Shown piece after piece: positions 31,684 to 34,601 of a stretch of DNA of 34,601 bases (within the stretch, counting starts at the first letter, position 1; each line of letters starts with the position of its first letter). Below the pieces are notes generated by a model. The model saw nothing but the letters and a program-made list of their open reading frames with translations, ran no database searches and was not told the DNA's origin. The stretch spans positions 1 through 34,601 of the forward strand of contig NZ_FNEJ01000035.1 of NCBI RefSeq assembly GCF_900100085.1, written 5' to 3'. Made by a program: the position numbers and the translations under genes. This DNA comes from Salipiger marinus (GTDB taxonomy: Bacteria > Pseudomonadota > Alphaproteobacteria > Rhodobacterales > Rhodobacteraceae).

Positions 31684-31965
31684 ATGACCGAAATATCACC
31701 TTCCAACATTGCGGGTGCCGCCAACATCGAAAGCGCAGGAAATTGGCCCCGGTGGTTGACGCGCAGACGATTGCTGTTCGTCGGTGCGGCAACCGTGATG
31801 GGGGGCGGCATGGCCCTGAACTGGGGATGGCTCACCGCGATCGGGCTCGCGCCTGTTCTGGTCTCGCTGGCCCCCTGTGCCGCGATGTGCGGCCTGGGTC
31901 TGTGCATGAAGGGCGGGTCTGGAAAGGGATGCTCCAACTCGCCGGACGGGGCGTCTCCCGACTGA
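31684..31965 (+). CDS. small Cys-containing membrane protein
   Basis: 93 residues: a polar N-terminus, two hydrophobic helices (LLFVGAATVMGGGMA and TAIGLAPVLVSLAPCAAMCGLGLCM) and a Cys/Gly tail (KGGSGKGC). Three cysteines at the end of helix 2 (PCAAMCGLGLC) and one more in the tail could coordinate copper. I recall similar small proteins beside copper genes but no name. It is the first gene after a CueR-like promoter. Confidence 0.7.
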   Translation: MTEISPSNIAGAANIESAGNWPRWLTRRRLLFVGAATVMGGGMALNWGWLTAIGLAPVLVSLAPCAAMCGLGLCMKGGSGKGCSNSPDGASPD

Positions 31966-32005
31966 GTTCTTTCGATAACCACACGATCAACCCAAGGAGA
32001 AAACC

Positions 32006-32278
32006 ATGAGAGAAACACTTACAACTTTCGTCGTTGCGACGGCCCTTACCGCAAGTGCATTTGCCGTCAGCGCCCAGGAACAGACCACGCCGGAAACGGG
32101 CGAAATGATGCAGAATGAGGGGGCCATGCAAGGCGGCATGATGGACGGCGACATGATGGGCATGATGAAGATGATGGCCGAAATGAAACCCATGATGGAA
32201 GCCTGCACCGAGATGATGGCGTCCATGACCGAGAATATGGACGGCGGCATGATGCCGTCGGAAAAGTCTGACGGCTAG
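32006..32278 (+). CDS. exported Met-rich copper-binding-like protein
   Basis: 90 residues. A cleavable signal ends at SAFAVSAQ. The mature part is dominated by methionines in MMxxxM patterns (MMDGDMMGMMKMM, MMEACTEMMASM) with one Cys. Periplasmic Met-rich proteins of this sort bind Cu(I) and Ag(I) in other copper systems. The preceding AAGGAG gives a strong ribosome-binding site. It lies second in the CueR-type operon, so it is probably a copper sponge. Confidence 0.75.
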   Translation: MRETLTTFVVATALTASAFAVSAQEQTTPETGEMMQNEGAMQGGMMDGDMMGMMKMMAEMKPMMEACTEMMASMTENMDGGMMPSEKSDG

Positions 32279-32338
32279 ATTTGCCCAAATGCCTGTCGGT
32301 CAACGGATCGGCAGGCATTTATTGTAAGGATACAAGAA

Positions 32339-33034
32339 TTGACAGCACTGACACGGCGCGCCGCTTTAGCGATACTCGCGGCCACGATTTCGTCTCCGGC
32401 CTTCGCCAATCATCCGGGGGAAAACCTGGATGCGCGCATGTTCGAGATGGAGCCCTACTTCCAAGCCATCGATGCAGCGCAGGCTCCGGGTTTCGAGCTG
32501 CAGGATTCCGAGGGGAATCCCGTGCGCCTGTCGGATTTCAGCGACAAGGTGGTCATCCTTCATTTCATCTATGCCAACTGCCCGGATATCTGCCCGCTCC
32601 ATGCGGAAAAGATCGCGGCGGTCCAGGCTTCGATCAACGACGGGCCGATGAAGGAGCTTGTGCAGTTCATCTCGATCACGACCGATCCTGTGAACGACAC
32701 GCCAGACGTGTTGCGCGATTACTCGGACCGGCATGGGCTCGATCCAAGCAATTGGGTTATTCTAACCAAACGTCCCGATCAGACTGAAAATGCAACGCGC
32801 GTTCTGGCGCGGGACTATGGGCTGGAGTTCACGATGACCGCCGACAGCGACATGATGATGCACGGAGCGGTCACCCATGTCGTGGACATCGGCGGGCGGT
32901 TCGCTGCAAAATTCCATGGCATGGACTTCAAGAACGTGAACCTGATCCTCTATGTCAGCGAGTTGACCAACAACGTCCAGCATCGACGCCGGGAGCCCAG
33001 CTGGTGGGACCGGCTGACAGGTGTGTTTCAATGA
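32339..33034 (+). CDS. SCO1/SenC-family protein (third copy)
   Basis: TTG 32339 (AAGGA upstream) gives 231 residues. An export signal (TRRAALAILAATISSPAFA) precedes the thioredoxin fold with ANCPDICPLH in place of the usual CPxxCP context, and the conserved His in MMHGAVTHVVD. It lacks the membrane anchor of the other two SCO proteins and has an extra C-terminal basic tail (HRRREPSWWDRL). It may act as a copper chaperone for a different client or as a redox sensor. Confidence 0.85.
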   Translation: MTALTRRAALAILAATISSPAFANHPGENLDARMFEMEPYFQAIDAAQAPGFELQDSEGNPVRLSDFSDKVVILHFIYANCPDICPLHAEKIAAVQASINDGPMKELVQFISITTDPVNDTPDVLRDYSDRHGLDPSNWVILTKRPDQTENATRVLARDYGLEFTMTADSDMMMHGAVTHVVDIGGRFAAKFHGMDFKNVNLILYVSELTNNVQHRRREPSWWDRLTGVFQ

Positions 33035-33522
33035 GTGTCGTCGCGACTGGCGTCAGGCTGTCCTCGACAGACGGAATTTCCCTGACAGCTCTGCGTCGGT
33101 ATTTTGCGGTGATCATCCCGGCCAACTTGATCTGGGAGTTCGCGCATATGCCGCTCTACACGATATGGAACGAGGGCACCTGGGGTGAGATTGTCTTCGC
33201 AGCCGTCCATTGCACGGGTGGTGATATCCTGATCGCCATGAGCGCGCTGATGCTTGCCCTCATGCTGTCGGGCTGGGGCTGGCCCCTGGTCGCCTCGACG
33301 CGGCGGTCTGTGACCGTCCTGACGGTGGTGTTCGGGCTCGGATACACGCTGTTCAGCGAATGGCTCAACATCGTGATCCGCGCCGCCTGGGCCTATTCGG
33401 ACCTGATGCCAATCATTCCGGTCCTCGATGCGGGCCTGTCACCTGTGTTGCAATGGATCGTGGTCCCGCTGGTCGCGTTCTGGTGGGCCGTGTGGCCCTT
33501 CAGCACCGAGCGTGACGCGTGA
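33031..33522 (+). CDS. membrane protein of unknown function
   Basis: ATG 33031 overlaps the SCO stop (ATGA), giving 163 residues with four or five helices. Notable segments are NLIWEFAHMPLYTIW, VHCTGGDILIAMSALML and GYTLFSEWLNIVIRAAWAY. The His, Met and Cys in membrane positions (EFAHMP, HCTGGD) hint at metal or haem binding. I do not recognise the family by name. It is coupled to SCO and CcdA, so a role in copper or cytochrome c assembly is possible. Confidence 0.65.
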   Translation: MSVVATGVRLSSTDGISLTALRRYFAVIIPANLIWEFAHMPLYTIWNEGTWGEIVFAAVHCTGGDILIAMSALMLALMLSGWGWPLVASTRRSVTVLTVVFGLGYTLFSEWLNIVIRAAWAYSDLMPIIPVLDAGLSPVLQWIVVPLVAFWWAVWPFSTERDA

Positions 33523-34259
33523 TGGACATCTCCGGCATCGGCATCTTCGCGGCCTTTCTGGCGGGGGCCATTTCGTTCCTGTCGCCTTGCGTCCTGCCGC
33601 TTGTGCCGGGCTATGTCTCGTACATCGCAGGGCAGCCGGATTTGCGCATGACGCGGTCGGTCGGCTTGCGGGCGCGCGCCGGGGCGCTCGGGTTGAGTGC
33701 CTGCTTTGTCTTGGGCTTTTCGACGGTCTTCGTCGCCCTCGGGGCCGGGGCCAGCGCGCTCGGATCCCTGCTGCTGACATGGCGCACCGAGCTGAACTAT
33801 CTCGGCGGCGCGATCATCATTCTGTTCGGACTGGTCATGCTGGGTGTCTTTCGTCTCAATGCGTTCTCGCGCGATACCCGTTTCAATCTCGACATTCCCG
33901 GCGGTCGCCCGTTTGGGGCCTACGTGCTGGGACTGGCCTTCGCCTTTGGCTGGACACCTTGCATCGGACCGATCCTCGGCGCGATCCTGACACTCAGTTC
34001 GACCTCCGGCGGCATGTCGGACGGCATCTGGCTGCTGTCGATCTATTCCGCTGGTCTGGGGGTGCCTTTCCTGCTGGCTGCGCTGTTCACCGACGCCATC
34101 GCCGCGCGGGTAAGGCAGATCGGCAAGGCCGGTCGCTGGCTCTACAAGGGCGCGGGTGTTGCCATGATCATCATGGGAGTTGCCATCATGACCGGGCAAC
34201 TGTCACGGTTTGCCTATTGGCTGCTGGGGACGTTTCCCTTTCTCGCGACGATCGGCTGA
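33522..34259 (+). CDS. ccdA: CcdA/DsbD-type transmembrane thiol-electron transporter
   Basis: 245 residues, six membrane helices, with the two conserved intramembrane Cys motifs: LSPCVLPLVPGY in helix 1 and WTPCIGPILGA in helix 4. It carries electrons from cytoplasmic thioredoxin to periplasmic CcmG- and TlpA-type proteins. Such partners are encoded at 30496 and 31089. The ATG at 33522 shares one base with the previous stop codon (the overlapping GTG at 33519 is an alternative). It completes the thiol-reducing branch of this island. Confidence 0.9.
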   Translation: MDISGIGIFAAFLAGAISFLSPCVLPLVPGYVSYIAGQPDLRMTRSVGLRARAGALGLSACFVLGFSTVFVALGAGASALGSLLLTWRTELNYLGGAIIILFGLVMLGVFRLNAFSRDTRFNLDIPGGRPFGAYVLGLAFAFGWTPCIGPILGAILTLSSTSGGMSDGIWLLSIYSAGLGVPFLLAALFTDAIAARVRQIGKAGRWLYKGAGVAMIIMGVAIMTGQLSRFAYWLLGTFPFLATIG

Positions 34260-34295
34260 CGAACCTCGAACCAGCTCTTGGCGTGATGGCTGATA

Positions 34296-34317
34296 AGTGG
34301 GGATCATCTCCCCCACT
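34296..34317. terminator. hairpin after ccdA
   Basis: AGTGGGG-ATCATCTC-CCCCACT is a perfect seven-base stem 36 bases after the ccdA stop. The following bases are CAAAAA and not a T-run on the plus strand, so it is a tentative terminator and might serve only to stabilise the transcript end. Confidence 0.35.
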
Positions 34318-34362
34318 CAAAAAGGTCGTACACGCCGCGCCCCTATAGAGGTCGCGGGGCCG

Positions 34363-34590
34363 TCAGCCGATCAGGTAGACCCGGATCGGCATCCAGATAC
34401 CCATGATCATCATCATCAAGTTCTCGGTGAGCGAGACGAACCCTAGTGGCACGTTGCTGTCCCCCCCGACGCAGGCGCATTTCAACTCGCGCTTGTCGAT
34501 ATAGACCGTAACGGCCCGATTGGCACCGCCTGCCTCGAGGCGGCGTGATGACCTAAGACACGTGCGTAGCGACGTCGCAAACGACGTGTC
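34363..34590 (-). pseudogene. C-terminal remnant of a metal-associated membrane protein
   Basis: On the minus strand an open frame runs from just after a stop at 34593 to a stop at 34363. Its last 45 or so residues look genuinely coding: VTVYIDKRELKCACVGG, then DSNVPLGFVSLTENLMMM followed by a Met-rich membrane helix ending WMPIRIYLIG. I recall CACVGGxSNVPLGFVSLTEN as the end of a protein encoded beside heavy-metal genes but cannot name it. No start codon exists upstream within the frame, and the first residues fall in the dyad at 34554-34593, so the gene has been cut off by whatever lies at that boundary. Confidence 0.55.
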
Positions 34591-34593
34591 TTA
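34554..34593. repeat. 40-bp dyad, probable recombination or transposon resolution site
   Basis: TAAGACACGT (34554-34563) and ACGTGTCTTA (34584-34593) are perfect inverted copies. Between them GCGACGTCGC (34569-34578) is a palindrome on exactly the same centre. Overall 16 of 20 positions match across the dyad. Such nested, long, GC-containing dyads are binding sites for site-specific recombinases (Tn3-family res or rst, Xer-like) or dimeric repressors. The truncated gene beside it favours a mobile-element edge. Confidence 0.5.
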
Positions 34594-34601
34594 TGCGCGG
34601 A

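Noticed and set aside
1-34601. CRISPR arrays, tRNA or rRNA genes
   Set aside because: No regularly spaced repeats and no tRNA- or rRNA-like segments were seen on reading.

Overview
The window reads as an accessory, probably plasmid- or island-borne, metal-handling region of an alphaproteobacterium, most likely of the Rhodobacteraceae/Paracoccaceae group. The reasons are the high-GC codon use, twin-arginine multicopper oxidases (MCOs), an alphaproteobacterial MntR-type regulator, and two copies of the cutF-cutO-cutG arrangement known from Rhodobacter capsulatus. The taxon is an inference; there is no rRNA or tRNA to test it. Nearly every gene concerns copper, zinc/cadmium/lead or manganese, periplasmic thiol redox, or the cell envelope.

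Layout. (1) 75-1021: a 5'-truncated DNA-binding-like gene and a short orphan ORF, probably a recombination junction. (2) 1065-4020: a ZIP transporter and a two-domain MCO on the minus strand, divergent from an MntR-type regulator, with a perfect TTAGC-TTCG-GCTAA palindrome between them. (3) 4145-8026: copper module A, made of a CutF-like exported leader protein, a CutO-like MCO, an Asp-box repeat protein, a CutG-like DUF411 protein and a cytochrome c. (4) 8226-12866: an L,D-transpeptidase, a small lipoprotein, a Zn/Cd/Pb P1B-type ATPase, a zinc-ribbon protein, the remnant tail of a second ATPase and a second L,D-transpeptidase. (5) 23698 down to 13086, minus strand: a 13-gene, 10.6-kb run with mostly overlapping genes (SCO, DsbB, DsbA-like, PCuAC, SCO, M23 peptidase, DUF411, ZIP, LspA, Lnt, small membrane protein, penicillin-acylase homologue, CtaG). 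(6) 23870-27120: a MerR-family regulator, two CDF transporters, a transglutaminase-like protein and a SpoIIAA-like protein. (7) 27342-31601: copper module B, with CutF, CutO and DUF411 (CutG), two tiny paralogous membrane proteins not usually called, cytochrome c, and CcmG-like and TlpA-like thioredoxins. (8) 31684-34259: small Cys and Met-rich proteins, a third SCO, a membrane protein and CcdA. (9) 34363-34593: a truncated metal-associated gene and a 40-bp dyad, probably a mobile-element boundary.

How it fits together. Six promoters share one geometry, a TTGA(A/C)-type -35, exactly 19 bp and a TA-rich -10 with a dyad in the spacer, which is the hallmark of MerR-family activation. Four belong to a TTGAA(C/G) class (before an L,D-transpeptidase, the P-type ATPase, the 13-gene operon and the transglutaminase-CDF operon). 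Two belong to a CueR-like TTGACC class (before module B and the 31684-34259 operon). So ion export (ATPase, CDFs), periplasmic copper oxidation and sequestration (MCOs, Met-rich protein, PCuAC, SCO, DUF411), disulfide chemistry (DsbA/DsbB, CcmG/TlpA, CcdA) and envelope maintenance (L,D-transpeptidases, M23, LspA, Lnt) appear to be wired to metal stress. In both cut modules the Shine-Dalgarno region of the MCO gene can pair with upstream sequence at or just after the end of cutF, which fits the nascent-chain translational control described for R. capsulatus CutF.
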